A stretch of 64,000 bases of DNA, from assembly GCA_938035525.1 (NCBI GenBank), contig CALHOI010000005.1:35411-99410 (forward strand), given 5' to 3'. The position numbers and the translations under genes are program-made. This DNA is from an uncultured Granulosicoccaceae bacterium. Its GTDB lineage: Bacteria; Pseudomonadota; Gammaproteobacteria; Granulosicoccales; Granulosicoccaceae. The notes under the pieces were generated by a model, which saw nothing but the letters and a program-made list of their open reading frames with translations, was not told the origin of the DNA and did not search any database. Positions within the stretch are counted from its first letter, which is position 1. The number at the start of each line of letters is the position of its first letter. Below, piece after piece: positions 17,365-27,057 of this stretch.

Positions 17365-18749
17365 TTAATTCAAGTTCCTTTTTTATTGATCTGGCGTACT
17401 TCTTTTCTGCAGCCTTGTTTATTTACGGCCTGCGCCGAATGAGTTCGCCCATCAGTGCCCGCACCGGTATCTGGATTGCTGCAACCGGTATGTTGCTGGC
17501 TGTGGCGGCCTCGTTTTCGCACCCAAATATTACGGGTAACCATTGGTTGATATTAATCGCTATGCTCATTGGTGGCGCCTTGTCTTTTGTGCATGCCAAA
17601 CGCGTTGATATCTCTGATATGCCGCAGATGATAGCCCTTTATAACGGCCTTGGTGGTGGCGCGGCTGCAACCATTGCAGCAGTGGAATTGTTACGTGCTG
17701 CAGAGCACGGGGCGTCCGAGCGCATATTGGGCGTTGTTGGTGCGCTAATCGGTTGTATTGCTTTTTCAGGTTCGTTATTGGCCTTTGCAAAACTCAGTGG
17801 TTTTATCAAATACGGTAACTGGTTTTCCAATCGGCAAACTGCCTACGTTGCCATGATGGCGCTGGTGTTAATGCTGGGTTTCATACTGGCATTCTCTAAT
17901 ACAGCGCACCCTGTGCTGTTGTTGATGTTTTTCGCACTGTCATTATTGTTTGGCTTCATCATGACATCGCCAATAGCTGCAGCTGATATGCCGGTGTTGA
18001 TATCGCTCTACAATGCTGCCGCTGGCTTGGCTGTCGCATTTGAGGGTTATGTGCTGGGCAACCCGGCGATGATGGTTGCTGGCACGCTGGTTTGTGCCGC
18101 TGGTGCTTTATTAACCCGGCTTATGGCCAGAGCGGTTAATCGGCGTTTAAGTGAAATTTTGTATTCCGGCTTTGGTATTGCCCACAGCACCAGCGAAGAC
18201 AGCGTCCACTATGGGCACGTTAACGAAGTCGATGCATTTGATGCGGCCGTTACCATGGCGTTTGCCGAGCGAGTTGTCATTGTGCCCGGCTACGGTATGG
18301 CTGTTGCCCAGGCGCAGCACAAGGTACAGGAACTGACTCAGCTGCTTGAAGAGCGAGGTGTTGATGTCCAGTTTGCGATTCATCCGGTGGCAGGGCGCAT
18401 GCCTGGCCATATGAACGTGCTGTTGGCTGAAGCCGGGGTGGCCTACGAAAAAATACATGATTTGTCTGAAATCAATAACGAAATGAGCAAAATCGATGTG
18501 GCTCTGGTCATTGGTGCCAACGATATCGTCAATTTATCTGCGCGTACCGACGAGAAAAGCCCGCTGCACGGTATGCCCATACTGAATGTCGATGAGGCCG
18601 GTAGCGTGATTGTACTAAAACGGGGTGACGGTCAGGGTTACGCCGGATTGGATAATCCGCTGTTGCGGCACGAGAAAACCCGGGTTGGTCTGGGTGATGC
18701 CAAGCGCAGCGTGCAGGATATGATCAGTGCCATCAAGTCACTGGACTAG
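17361..18749 (+). CDS. pntB: NAD(P) transhydrogenase subunit beta
   Basis: 462 residues. The N-terminal half is a multi-helix membrane domain (about eight hydrophobic segments). The C-terminal half is the NADP(H)-binding domain III, with VIVPGYGMAVAQAQHKVQEL, HPVAGRMPGHMNVLLAEA and GANDIVNLSARTDEKSPLHG, all diagnostic. The start overlaps alpha-2 by ATGA. The complex uses the proton gradient to make NADPH. No clear terminator follows; the next 410 bp are AT-rich and carry DnaA boxes. Confidence 0.97.
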   Translation: MINSSSFFIDLAYFFSAALFIYGLRRMSSPISARTGIWIAATGMLLAVAASFSHPNITGNHWLILIAMLIGGALSFVHAKRVDISDMPQMIALYNGLGGGAAATIAAVELLRAAEHGASERILGVVGALIGCIAFSGSLLAFAKLSGFIKYGNWFSNRQTAYVAMMALVLMLGFILAFSNTAHPVLLLMFFALSLLFGFIMTSPIAAADMPVLISLYNAAAGLAVAFEGYVLGNPAMMVAGTLVCAAGALLTRLMARAVNRRLSEILYSGFGIAHSTSEDSVHYGHVNEVDAFDAAVTMAFAERVVIVPGYGMAVAQAQHKVQELTQLLEERGVDVQFAIHPVAGRMPGHMNVLLAEAGVAYEKIHDLSEINNEMSKIDVALVIGANDIVNLSARTDEKSPLHGMPILNVDEAGSVIVLKRGDGQGYAGLDNPLLRHEKTRVGLGDAKRSVQDMISAIKSLD

Positions 18750-18899
18750 TCGCCTGGCTGTTAATACGTATGTATAGTGCTTAAATGCGTTCATTTGCCC
18801 TTTTTAAACCCGCAAACGACAAAAAAACAGCGCTCAAAACCGCTTGACTTCGCTTCGATTATTCGCGTTTATACACAAGTGCAAAATTTATTGATGAGT

Positions 18900-19080
18900 C
18901 TCTCACTTTCGTGTAGTGGCGGATAAATTTAGTTTAAAAGAAGGCTGTAAGTTATTGATAAATAAATGTATTGGTGATTTGTTCAATTAATTGCCAATTT
19001 AACCATAACTCTAAATATAAGCGGTTTTTTACCTATTTCTGCATTTCATCCACATAGTTATCCACAGATTTTGTGGATAA
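18900..19080. promoter_or_regulatory. DnaA-box cluster beside an AT-rich stretch upstream of priA
   Basis: Two perfect DnaA boxes (TTATCCACA at 19058-19066, and its reverse complement at 19072-19080) and a one-mismatch box (TCATCCACA, 19046-19054) lie within 35 bp. They border about 150 bp of AT-rich sequence (18900-19045) with runs such as gataaataaatg. This is the usual build of a DnaA-regulated promoter or a replication origin. The full gap 18750-19161 contains no gene I can support. Confidence 0.6.
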
Positions 19081-19161
19081 AGAACCGGTAAATAACGGAT
19101 ATGGTTAAACAGTTGACGATCTATTGACCAAAAACCTGCAAATTTACTAATACCCCTGGCC

Positions 19162-21372
19162 ATGAGCGCTCTCGACGAACAACAATTTGGCTTTGTGCAG
19201 GTGGCCATCCCGACCCCATTGCACCAGCTGTTCGATTATCGCTGGCGTGGTAATCAGCCAGTGATTGCCGGCACCAGAGTCAAAGTCCCCTTTGGCCGGC
19301 GTTCGGTTGTGGGCATAGTTGTTCAGGGCATGGCAGAGTCTGCCTATCCGGCCAATAAGCTGCGTGCCATTACCGAGGTGCTGGACGAGGAAGCCCTGCT
19401 TCCAAAGGACGTGATGTCGGTGCTGCTTTGGGCCAGTCGCTACTATCACCACCCCATCGGTGATGTGCTGTGCTCAGCGTTGCCGGTGTTGTTGCGTCAG
19501 GGTAAGCCTGCCACGCTGGAACACCGCGAAATATTCAATTTGGTGGCCGATTCAGATGCGCTTATACCTTCAGCCAAAAAGGCAGCTTTGCAGCACAGCG
19601 TTTACACTGTGTTGGCCGAGGCCGGTAATCAGGCTATTGATGCGTCCACCTTTGCAGCCATGAGTCCGCGATGGCGTAGTGCGGTTAAGCCGCTAATTGA
19701 GCGCGGGTTGGTTAAAGCCGGTACCAGTATGGTGTTGCCGCGTAATGATGCTGTTGAGTCGGGACCCGAGCTCATGCCAGCTCAGGAAAGTGCGGTGAGT
19801 GCCATCACCGAAAAACTGGGGCAGTTTGCGCCTTTTCTTTTGCATGGTGTTACGGGCAGTGGAAAAACCGAGGTGTATTTGCGCGCCATTGAACCGGTGC
19901 TGGCACGCCAGCAACAAGTGCTTATTCTGGTGCCCGAAATCGCTTTAACTCCGCAACTAATGCGTCGTTTTCAACGGCGAATAACCGGCTGTCTGGTGAG
20001 CCTGCATTCGGCCATGAACAACACCGAGCGCATGCAAAACTGGTTGTTGGCTGCCAAAGGCCATGCCGATGTCGTTATTGGTACGCGCTCGGCTGTGCTG
20101 GTACCCATGCCGCGATTGGGTTTGGTTGTCATAGACGAAGAACACGATGGTTCGCTTAAGCAACAGGATGGATTCAGGTACCATGCGCGGGATTTAGCCA
20201 TGGTTCGTGCCCGTGACCGTGCTTGTCCTGTGGTGCTAGGAACTGCAACGCCGTCATTTGAAACCCTGAACAACGTTGCCAGCGAGCGTTACACCGAACT
20301 TGCGTTAACCATGCGTGCGGGTGTTGCCACGCCTCCTAAAATGGCTTTGCTGGACATCCGGCGTCGGCCGTTAATTGAAGGCATGAGCGATCGCTTGTTC
20401 GATGAAATCAAGAAACACCTTGATGCAGGCAACCAGGCATTGGTGTTTATTAACCGGCGCGGCTTTGCGCCCACCTTGTTGTGCAATGACTGTGGCGCAT
20501 GCGCAGACTGTCGTCGATGTGATGCGCACATGACAGTGCATGCGCGTCGTGCCCGACTACGATGCCATCACTGTGGGTCCGAACGGCCCGTGCCGCAAAC
20601 GTGCGAAAGTTGTGGGTCAGAGTCGCTCGACAGAATTGGCTATGGCACAGAGCGCATTGCCGCAGCGCTGGCAGAGGCATTTCCCGACATAGAAATTGCG
20701 CGTATCGACAGAGACAGCACCCGCCGCAAAGGTGCTTTGCAAGCGCAACTGGATGCAGCAACCAGTGGCAGTGCAAAGCTATTGGTTGGAACGCAAATGC
20801 TGGCCAAGGGGCATCACTTTCCCGGTGTGACACTGGTGTGCATCCTGGATGCCGATCGCGGTTTGTTTGGCACCGACTTTCGTGCGCTGGAGCAAATGGG
20901 GCAGTTGATTATTCAGGTTGCTGGCAGAGCGGGTCGTGAGGAAAAACAAGGCAGCGTGCTCATCCAAACGCGCAACCCGGATAACCCAATGATGCAAACG
21001 CTGGTTAGTGAGGGGTATGCCGAATTTGCAAAAATTGCACTTGATGAAAGACGGCTGGCCTTGTTGCCACCCTATGCTTTTGTCGCTTTAGTTCGCGCCG
21101 AAGCACCTAATGCTGACGCTCCCATGCATTTTTTACGTGGCGTGTCTGATCGATTATTGAATCCGCCGGTTGCCGGTGTGTCTGTATTGGGGCCGGTGCC
21201 AGCACCCATGGAGCGACTGGGTGGTCGTTATCGTGCGCAACTGTTGTTGCAAGCCGAACGACGCTCGTTACTTAATGAAGCTTTGTCGCGACTAACCATT
21301 AATCTTGATACGCTTAAAGATGCGCAACGCAATCGCTGGTCAATTGATGTTGACCCGGTCGATTTGTTTTGA
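19162..21372 (+). CDS. priA: Primosomal protein N' (replication restart helicase PriA)
   Basis: A 736-residue superfamily 2 DNA helicase that reloads the replisome at stalled forks. The N-terminal DNA-binding domain (QVAIPTPLHQLFDYRW, RVKVPFGRRSVVGIV) precedes Walker A GVTGSGKTEVYL and the DEEHDGSLKQQ box. A zinc-binding insert has eight cysteines (CNDCGACADCRRC ... CHHCGS ... CESCGSESL). The helicase C domain includes LVGTQMLAKGHHFPGVTLV and IQVAGRAGR. The ATG at 19162 gives a start aligned with the family. The stop overlaps the TTG start of the next gene. Confidence 0.98.
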   Translation: MSALDEQQFGFVQVAIPTPLHQLFDYRWRGNQPVIAGTRVKVPFGRRSVVGIVVQGMAESAYPANKLRAITEVLDEEALLPKDVMSVLLWASRYYHHPIGDVLCSALPVLLRQGKPATLEHREIFNLVADSDALIPSAKKAALQHSVYTVLAEAGNQAIDASTFAAMSPRWRSAVKPLIERGLVKAGTSMVLPRNDAVESGPELMPAQESAVSAITEKLGQFAPFLLHGVTGSGKTEVYLRAIEPVLARQQQVLILVPEIALTPQLMRRFQRRITGCLVSLHSAMNNTERMQNWLLAAKGHADVVIGTRSAVLVPMPRLGLVVIDEEHDGSLKQQDGFRYHARDLAMVRARDRACPVVLGTATPSFETLNNVASERYTELALTMRAGVATPPKMALLDIRRRPLIEGMSDRLFDEIKKHLDAGNQALVFINRRGFAPTLLCNDCGACADCRRCDAHMTVHARRARLRCHHCGSERPVPQTCESCGSESLDRIGYGTERIAAALAEAFPDIEIARIDRDSTRRKGALQAQLDAATSGSAKLLVGTQMLAKGHHFPGVTLVCILDADRGLFGTDFRALEQMGQLIIQVAGRAGREEKQGSVLIQTRNPDNPMMQTLVSEGYAEFAKIALDERRLALLPPYAFVALVRAEAPNADAPMHFLRGVSDRLLNPPVAGVSVLGPVPAPMERLGGRYRAQLLLQAERRSLLNEALSRLTINLDTLKDAQRNRWSIDVDPVDLF

Positions 21373-22214
21373 GCTTAACCGTTTTCATAGCTGTTATTGG
21401 TGCCGCATTACTGCATGCAAGCTGGAACGCATTAGTTAAAAGTGGTTCAGATAAAACCGTGGGTATGAGTGCGGTTATTATTGGGCATATACCGTTTGCC
21501 CTGGTCAGTTTATTGTTTGTGCCATTGCCAGATGCGGCCAGCTACCCTTACTTGTTGGGCAGTATGGTTTTACATGCTGGTTACCAGTTTTTCTTGTTGC
21601 AATCGTACAAACTGGGTGACTTGACTCAGGTGTATCCTATTGCGCGCGGCTCAGCACCATTGTTGGTTGCGTTAGTGTCTGTTTTTATATTGAACGTTGA
21701 GCTCACCTCAATAGAATTGCTGGCGGTTTGCATTATTGGTTTGGGCATTGTCAGTTTGGCTTTGGTCAGGCGCGATGATGGTCAGCGTAATCCTAACGCG
21801 GCTATTTTTGCGCTGATCACTGGTTGTTTTATTGCGTCGTATTCTCTGGTTGATGGTTTGGGTGCGCGTTTGGCCGGAACATCGTTAGGTTTTTATGCCT
21901 GGCTGAGCATAGCCAATGGCATCATCATGAGTTTATACGTGCTTAAAGTGCAACCCAGTGTTTTTAAAGTGCTGGCAACCGAGCAACGTAAAACCTTTTT
22001 TATTGCAGGTGGTGCGTCATTTGTGGCTTATGCTTTAGTCACTTGGGCATTCACTCAGGCACCTATTGCTCTGGTAACTGCACTGCGCGAAACCAGCATT
22101 GTGTTTGCCTTGTTAATTGGGGTGTTCTTTTTAAAAGAGCGGCTTAATATCATTAAAGTGTTTTCCACTGTAACAACATTGGTGGGTGCATTTATTTTGC
22201 GCTTTTTTAGTTGA
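21369..22214 (+). CDS. EamA/DMT-superfamily membrane transporter
   Basis: 281 residues with about ten hydrophobic helices in two EamA-like repeats. ALLHASWNALVKSG at the N terminus and ETSIVFALLIGVFFLKERLN near the C terminus are typical of drug/metabolite exporters. The ALLHASWN start resembles phosphonate-utilisation-associated and S-adenosylmethionine-type members, but substrate assignment is not possible. The TTG start overlaps the priA stop, suggesting read-through from priA. Confidence 0.85.
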   Translation: MSLTVFIAVIGAALLHASWNALVKSGSDKTVGMSAVIIGHIPFALVSLLFVPLPDAASYPYLLGSMVLHAGYQFFLLQSYKLGDLTQVYPIARGSAPLLVALVSVFILNVELTSIELLAVCIIGLGIVSLALVRRDDGQRNPNAAIFALITGCFIASYSLVDGLGARLAGTSLGFYAWLSIANGIIMSLYVLKVQPSVFKVLATEQRKTFFIAGGASFVAYALVTWAFTQAPIALVTALRETSIVFALLIGVFFLKERLNIIKVFSTVTTLVGAFILRFFS

Positions 22215-22230
22215 TGCCGGGTAAGCCAGT

Positions 22231-23187
22231 ATGAATCGATTCGACCGAGTCACCTCTTTGTTGCTGTTGTTACAAACTCGATCTGTTGTCACAGCCAGTT
22301 TTTTAGCAGAGCACTTTGCGGTGACTGAACGCACGGTCTATCGCGATATCCGTACTCTGGAAAACGCGGGCGTGCCAATAGGGTCAGAGCCGGGTGTTGG
22401 TTATTTTCTGGAAAAAGGTTATCGCTTGCCGCCGGTGAGCTTTACCCTGAACGAAGCCGCCGCTTTATTGCTTGGAGAAAAACTGTTGTCGGCAAATCTT
22501 GATCAAAATTCACATGCCGATTACTCACACGCGTTAAACAAAGTCAGGTCGGTTCTGGACACATCTGATAAAGATCATCTAAGTTCGCTGGATGCTGACA
22601 TAGAAGTGATGGCGGGCGATGCAAGACGTGAGTCTGCTGAAGGTGATCGCTGGTTACGCGAATCGCGCAGCGTGTTGGTTAGACGGCAAGTGGTTCGTAT
22701 TGTTTATGCTGCCGGAATGAATGCAGAAACCAGCAAGCGACAGATAGAGCCCATTGGTTTATTTCACTACAGTTTGCACTGGCACCTGATTGCCTGGTGC
22801 CGATTGCGCGAGGCATACAGGGATTTTCGTCTTGATCGCATCACGGAGTTTGAGCCATTGGCTGAACAATTCCCGCGCCACACACGCAGCTCCCTGCAAG
22901 ACTATCTGGCAGCGCAACAAGCGCAAAACGACATGCTTGAGGTAGAACTGCTCTTCATACCCGAAGTTGCACGCTTTGTTGGTGAGGCGCGTTATCTGTA
23001 TGGCTTTATCAGTGAAGAGCTGGAGCCTGGCGGTGTGCGCATGCAATTTATTACGCCATCCCCAGGATACATGGCTCGCTGGCTATTGCAGTACACCAGT
23101 GGTGTTCAAATTATCAAAGGCGATGGTCTGGAGGCAGAGCTGGCCAGCCTGGCCGATGAATTAAAAGCTCACTGGCAACCATCCTGA
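22231..23187 (+). CDS. YafY-type transcriptional regulator (HTH_11 plus WYL domain)
   Basis: 318 residues. The N-terminal HTH (RVTSLLLLLQTRSVVTASFLAEHFAVTERTVYRDIRTLENAG) is followed by a WYL-type ligand-binding domain (PIGLFHYSLHWHLIAWCRLREAYRDFRLDRI) and a C-terminal WCX-like extension. WYL domains often sense nucleotides or nucleic-acid fragments. It lies 78 bp before a GyrI-like ligand-binding protein on the same strand, an arrangement common for YafY regulators, so the two probably form a sensing unit. Confidence 0.88.
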   Translation: MNRFDRVTSLLLLLQTRSVVTASFLAEHFAVTERTVYRDIRTLENAGVPIGSEPGVGYFLEKGYRLPPVSFTLNEAAALLLGEKLLSANLDQNSHADYSHALNKVRSVLDTSDKDHLSSLDADIEVMAGDARRESAEGDRWLRESRSVLVRRQVVRIVYAAGMNAETSKRQIEPIGLFHYSLHWHLIAWCRLREAYRDFRLDRITEFEPLAEQFPRHTRSSLQDYLAAQQAQNDMLEVELLFIPEVARFVGEARYLYGFISEELEPGGVRMQFITPSPGYMARWLLQYTSGVQIIKGDGLEAELASLADELKAHWQPS

Positions 23188-23264
23188 CATAGGGTTGTCA
23201 GTAGCCTCTGTCACAGTAGCTTCCACGGTGAACGAACCGTCTCATTCGCAACAGGAGCTACATT

Positions 23265-23729
23265 ATGCAAATTCAAACATCCAATGCCGTCAGCGTCATT
23301 TCTATTGAGATGCAGACCAAACTGAACGACATCGTCAAAGACGTTGGCGAATTGCCTGAAAAACTCTCTGGCGATCTGATCTCCGCTGGCATTATTCCAA
23401 CAGGCCCAATGCAGTTTTTATACGATGGTATTACAGAGGACCCGGAAGCACCGTTTCAATTGCGTATTGCGTTGCCTGTGTCCAAGGCCCAAGCTGAGGG
23501 CTACAGTGGCCCACGCAGGGTAGATCGACTGGATCCGTTCCAGTTTGTTGAAACTGTGTTGTACGGTGATATCGCCCAGCTTGAAAAAAAGGCGTACATC
23601 CCGCTACAGACGGAAATACACAAAGCCGGATTAGTCATGACCGGGCAGGGCAGAGAGGTCTATCAAAATTACGACGGTCCGCAATCTCCCGACAACGAAA
23701 CCCGGGTTCAGCTTGTTGTTAAACCGTAA
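23265..23729 (+). CDS. GyrI-like small-molecule-binding domain protein
   Basis: A 154-residue stand-alone GyrI/AraC-effector-binding fold. The pattern GIIPTGPMQFLYDGI ... FQLRIALPVSKAQ ... and the Tyr/Glu-rich C-terminal half are as in the SHS2-type domains that bind hydrophobic or cationic ligands. A strong SD (aggagc) precedes the ATG. It follows the YafY-like regulator and may be its target or co-sensor. No enzyme motif is visible. Confidence 0.75.
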   Translation: MQIQTSNAVSVISIEMQTKLNDIVKDVGELPEKLSGDLISAGIIPTGPMQFLYDGITEDPEAPFQLRIALPVSKAQAEGYSGPRRVDRLDPFQFVETVLYGDIAQLEKKAYIPLQTEIHKAGLVMTGQGREVYQNYDGPQSPDNETRVQLVVKP

Positions 23730-23823
23730 GACGTGTTGAAAACGCTCAGCGCTCGAAGCCTACTTACTTTTGTATTATTTGGTTGCGTGGGTGTTGGCAA
23801 GATGCGGTCAAATCTGGAACGCA

Positions 23824-23841
23824 GGGTCGCTGATGCGACCC
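23824..23841. terminator. Hairpin between convergent genes
   Basis: GGGTCGC and GCGACCC form a perfect 7-bp GC-rich stem with a TGAT loop, between the ends of the GyrI-like gene and the convergent porin gene. Neither side has a strong T-run, so termination is only suggested by position. Confidence 0.4.
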
Positions 23842-23871
23842 CGCTTCCGGTAGGCACTTTCTTTTGGCCAA

Positions 23872-24801
23872 TTAGATCACGCCGAAATCGTATTTGTACG
23901 TTGCGCGCAAAATGGTTTCTTCATCGGCAGGGGTGTCATCGTCAACAAATTGGTATTCGAAATACATCAAGGAACCGCTACCAATGTTAAGGGTGTAGCC
24001 CAGTGTGCCAAATTGCGGGTTGTTGGAACCACTGTCACCGCGATTGTATACGGCATAGGTGTTCCCGAAGGTCGCTGTTAAGGTCACATTAGAAAAATCG
24101 TCGTCAGAATCTGCAAAATCTTCATCTGCTAATTGGAAGGTCAGTCCTAAACCTACCGGTCCGGCACTGCCTTTAACAACACCACCAATGAGTGTGCCGC
24201 CTTCGTCTTCGCCATCGTCAGCGTGAACCGATGTGGCCAGTCCTACCACGATGCCGCCAACAGAGTAGTTAAAACCCAGCTCTATTTGATCACCAGCGTC
24301 ATTTCCTTCATCTTCAGGGTTGCCCTGAACAGACGCCGAATAACTGAGTCCGCCTGATTGTCCTGAATACTTTAATACCCGAGTTTCGCGGCTACATTCA
24401 AATTGCGTCCAGCAGCTTCCCCACCAGGCAATATCAGTATGGCCTGAAACCATGTCATAAAACGACGCGTACTGTGCACCAATTTTAACGGTTCCAAAAC
24501 CGCCTTTTAGTCCGGCCCAGGCATGTCGAGTACGATCAATACCCGACGTGCCTCTGGCATTGTTGTCCGGGTTTAATCCAAATTCCAGATAGCCTATACC
24601 GTTTAGCCCGTTATCAAACTCCGTCTCGCCGGACCATTTTATTCTGGACCCAAAATTACTGAATGCGAAATCACTGTCGACTGTTTCACTGTCTACAAAC
24701 GTTGCGCCAATGCGCACGCTCGCAGTCAAGCTGTTTTCTGCCATTGCCATTGGTGATATACCCATAGCTAAAGCGGCACCTAATAGAAATTTTTTCTGCA
24801 T
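23872..24801 (-). CDS. Outer-membrane porin (Gram-negative porin family)
   Basis: 309 residues. The signal peptide ends SPMAMA before ENSLTASVRIGATF. GSRIKWSGETEFDNGLNGIGYLEFGLN and HAWAGLKGGFGTVKIGAQYASFYD are the typical porin strand-and-loop pattern. The mature protein is acidic, with alternating strands predicted to form a 16-stranded barrel. The last residues are YKYDFGVI rather than a terminal Phe. A good SD (aggaga) precedes the ATG. Ion or substrate preference is not evident. Confidence 0.9.
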   Translation of the reverse strand: MQKKFLLGAALAMGISPMAMAENSLTASVRIGATFVDSETVDSDFAFSNFGSRIKWSGETEFDNGLNGIGYLEFGLNPDNNARGTSGIDRTRHAWAGLKGGFGTVKIGAQYASFYDMVSGHTDIAWWGSCWTQFECSRETRVLKYSGQSGGLSYSASVQGNPEDEGNDAGDQIELGFNYSVGGIVVGLATSVHADDGEDEGGTLIGGVVKGSAGPVGLGLTFQLADEDFADSDDDFSNVTLTATFGNTYAVYNRGDSGSNNPQFGTLGYTLNIGSGSLMYFEYQFVDDDTPADEETILRATYKYDFGVI

Positions 24802-25300
24802 ATTGATTCTCCTGGCGTTAAAAAATGAAAGAGATCTTCAAAGGTTTGATTAGGCTGTTGCCTCTAAACTGTGGAGTTCCCTGACTATTAAGAAAATTTT
24901 TATGCAAATAAGTTTGGAAATATACAAATGGGTATGTTTGAGAAAAGGTTTCGGCTTGGTTTTAAAATGCTGTTCTGTATGCGTCAGTCGATGGCTGTGA
25001 TTTAAAATTAAATTTATACAATAAGGAACTTTTAAAGTTTTCTGCACCTTAATTTGGCATCAAAGTGTGAGCAAGTGCAGGGGTAGTGATCACTCAGCAG
25101 GCAGCAAGGTGTGCAATCGAAAGACAGTGCGTGCTGCTTTGGCAGCACCGCCGGACGCTTGCTCAACTTACTCATCTGGCTCAATCTGGGGGGAGCAGGT
25201 AGCGCAAGAAGAAAATTGCCGACAACGCGCAAGCTGCCCCATCAGTGTCGTCAAAGCGGTTAAACTGTTTATTAGTAATTAATTGCCCCCCGACCGAACC
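24802..25300. other. Intergenic region between porin and argS
   Basis: About 500 bp between divergent genes. The porin-proximal half is AT-rich and presumably holds the porin promoter. The argS-proximal half has a 7-bp hairpin GTGCTGC/GCAGCAC (25131-25148, TTTG loop) and a run of six G. No gene or RNA I can support. Confidence 0.6.
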
Positions 25301-27052
25301 GTGAAATCGTTAATAGAACAGCATTTGGCCGCGGCCCTTGCCGGATTGAAATCGGCTGGGACCATCCCTGACGATGTCAGCCCAAAAATTACTGTGACTC
25401 GCACAAAAGACCCCTCCCATGGTGACTTTGCTTCAAATTTAGCCATGATGCTGGCCAAGCCAGCCGGCAAGTCGCCTCGTGATGTTGCGCAAATGCTGGT
25501 TGATGCCTTACCCGATAACAATGACATCCGAGAAGTGGCGATTGCAGGTCCGGGCTTTATCAACTTTTTCCAGAACGATGCGGCAGCGTCATCGGTGGTT
25601 GCAACTGTGCTGCAGCAGGGTGAGCAATTTGGTCGGTCGAATAAAGGCCAGGGCCAGCGTTGGCAAGTAGAGTATGTTTCGGCCAACCCCACTGGACCGC
25701 TGCATGTTGGGCATGGCCGGGGTGCAGCCTTGGGTGCAACCATGGCGAATATGCTCAGTGCCGTCGGTTTTGATATCCAGCGCGAATATTACGTTAATGA
25801 CGCCGGGCGGCAAATGGACATTCTTGCCGCCAGTGTCTGGTTGCGGTACCTGGAACTTGGTGGCGAATCACTTGACTTCCCGTCCAACGGTTACAAAGGT
25901 GACTACGTCAAACTGATTGCTCAGCAGCTAAAAGAACAGCAGGGTGACAAGCTAAAACACTCGGCCAAGCTCATTTTTGATTCCGTCCCTGCCGATGAAC
26001 CGGCAGGTGGCGATAAAGAAGCACATATAGATGGCGTGATTGCCCAAGCACGACAGTTGCTCGGCGATAATTACAGCGCTGTGTTTAACCTGGGCCTTAA
26101 CGCCATTCTGGAAGACATCAAACAGGATTTGGGCGAATTTGGTGTTGAATACGATGAATGGTTTAGCGAGCGCAGCCTCAGTGATCATGTAAAAACCGTG
26201 GTGCAAAAACTCGATGAGGCCGGGCACTTATATATAAAAGATGGCGCTACCTGGTTTCGCAGCACCGATTTTGGTGACGAAAAAGACCGAGTAGTAATGC
26301 GTGACAACGGTCAGACCACGTATTTTGCCTCCGACATTGCCTACATCGATAACAAGCTGGAACGCGGTTTCGATAAGGTGTTGTATGTGTTTGGTGCCGA
26401 TCATCATGGGTACACGGCTCGTATGTACGCCGCTTGTGAAGCTTTGGGCCACGATCGAGCAAAAATCGACTTTCTGCTGATTCAGTTTGCCATCCTTTAT
26501 AAGGGCGGTGAGCGTATGCAAATGTCTACACGCTCGGGTGAATTTGTCACCATCAGAGACTTACGCGAAGAAATCGGCAAAGATGCCGCACGCTATTTTT
26601 ATGTGATGCGCAAATACCAGCAGCATCTGGACTTCGATCTCGATCTGGCCAAGTCAAAGTCAAACGAAAATCCGGTTTACTACGTGCAAATGGCCCATGC
26701 GCGCATTTGCAGTGTCATGCGTCGCTGCGAACAACTGGGCATGACATACAACCAAGCTCAGGGTCTGCAATCGTTGAACCTGCTTAGCGAGCCCGAAGAA
26801 GCCGAGCTGCTAACGTTGCTGGCCACGTATCCCGAGTTGTTGGAACGAGCGGCCTTAGCTCACGAGCCTCATCAACTCACAACCTACTTGCGCGATCTGG
26901 CAAATGGTCTACATTCATACTATAACGCCCACAAAACCCTGGTTGATGACGACGCATTGCGTCAGGCTAGGCTGTGCTTGATGCAGGCAGTGCAACAGGT
27001 TTTGTATAACGGGCTCACCCTGATTGATGTATCTGCGCCAGAGGTAATGTAG
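25301..27052 (+). CDS. argS: Arginyl-tRNA synthetase
   Basis: A class I synthetase that charges tRNA-Arg. The HIGH-type motif is PTGPLHVGHGRGAALG, KMSK is replaced by MQMSTRSGEFV as usual for ArgS, and the C-terminal DALR anticodon-binding domain ends the protein. The GTG at 25301 (MKSLIEQHLAAAL) aligns with the N terminus I recall for Pseudomonas ArgS, so it was preferred over an in-frame TTG at 25283. 583 residues, the normal length. The SPOR gene follows after 5 bp, as in other gammaproteobacteria. Confidence 0.97.
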   Translation: MKSLIEQHLAAALAGLKSAGTIPDDVSPKITVTRTKDPSHGDFASNLAMMLAKPAGKSPRDVAQMLVDALPDNNDIREVAIAGPGFINFFQNDAAASSVVATVLQQGEQFGRSNKGQGQRWQVEYVSANPTGPLHVGHGRGAALGATMANMLSAVGFDIQREYYVNDAGRQMDILAASVWLRYLELGGESLDFPSNGYKGDYVKLIAQQLKEQQGDKLKHSAKLIFDSVPADEPAGGDKEAHIDGVIAQARQLLGDNYSAVFNLGLNAILEDIKQDLGEFGVEYDEWFSERSLSDHVKTVVQKLDEAGHLYIKDGATWFRSTDFGDEKDRVVMRDNGQTTYFASDIAYIDNKLERGFDKVLYVFGADHHGYTARMYAACEALGHDRAKIDFLLIQFAILYKGGERMQMSTRSGEFVTIRDLREEIGKDAARYFYVMRKYQQHLDFDLDLAKSKSNENPVYYVQMAHARICSVMRRCEQLGMTYNQAQGLQSLNLLSEPEEAELLTLLATYPELLERAALAHEPHQLTTYLRDLANGLHSYYNAHKTLVDDDALRQARLCLMQAVQQVLYNGLTLIDVSAPEVM

Positions 27053-27057
27053 GAAAA

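Noticed and set aside
23733..23990. Open frame of 85 codons after the GyrI-like gene
   Set aside because: It overlaps the porin's 3' end on the other strand, and its C-terminal part is rich in Arg and Cys as expected of a shadow frame.
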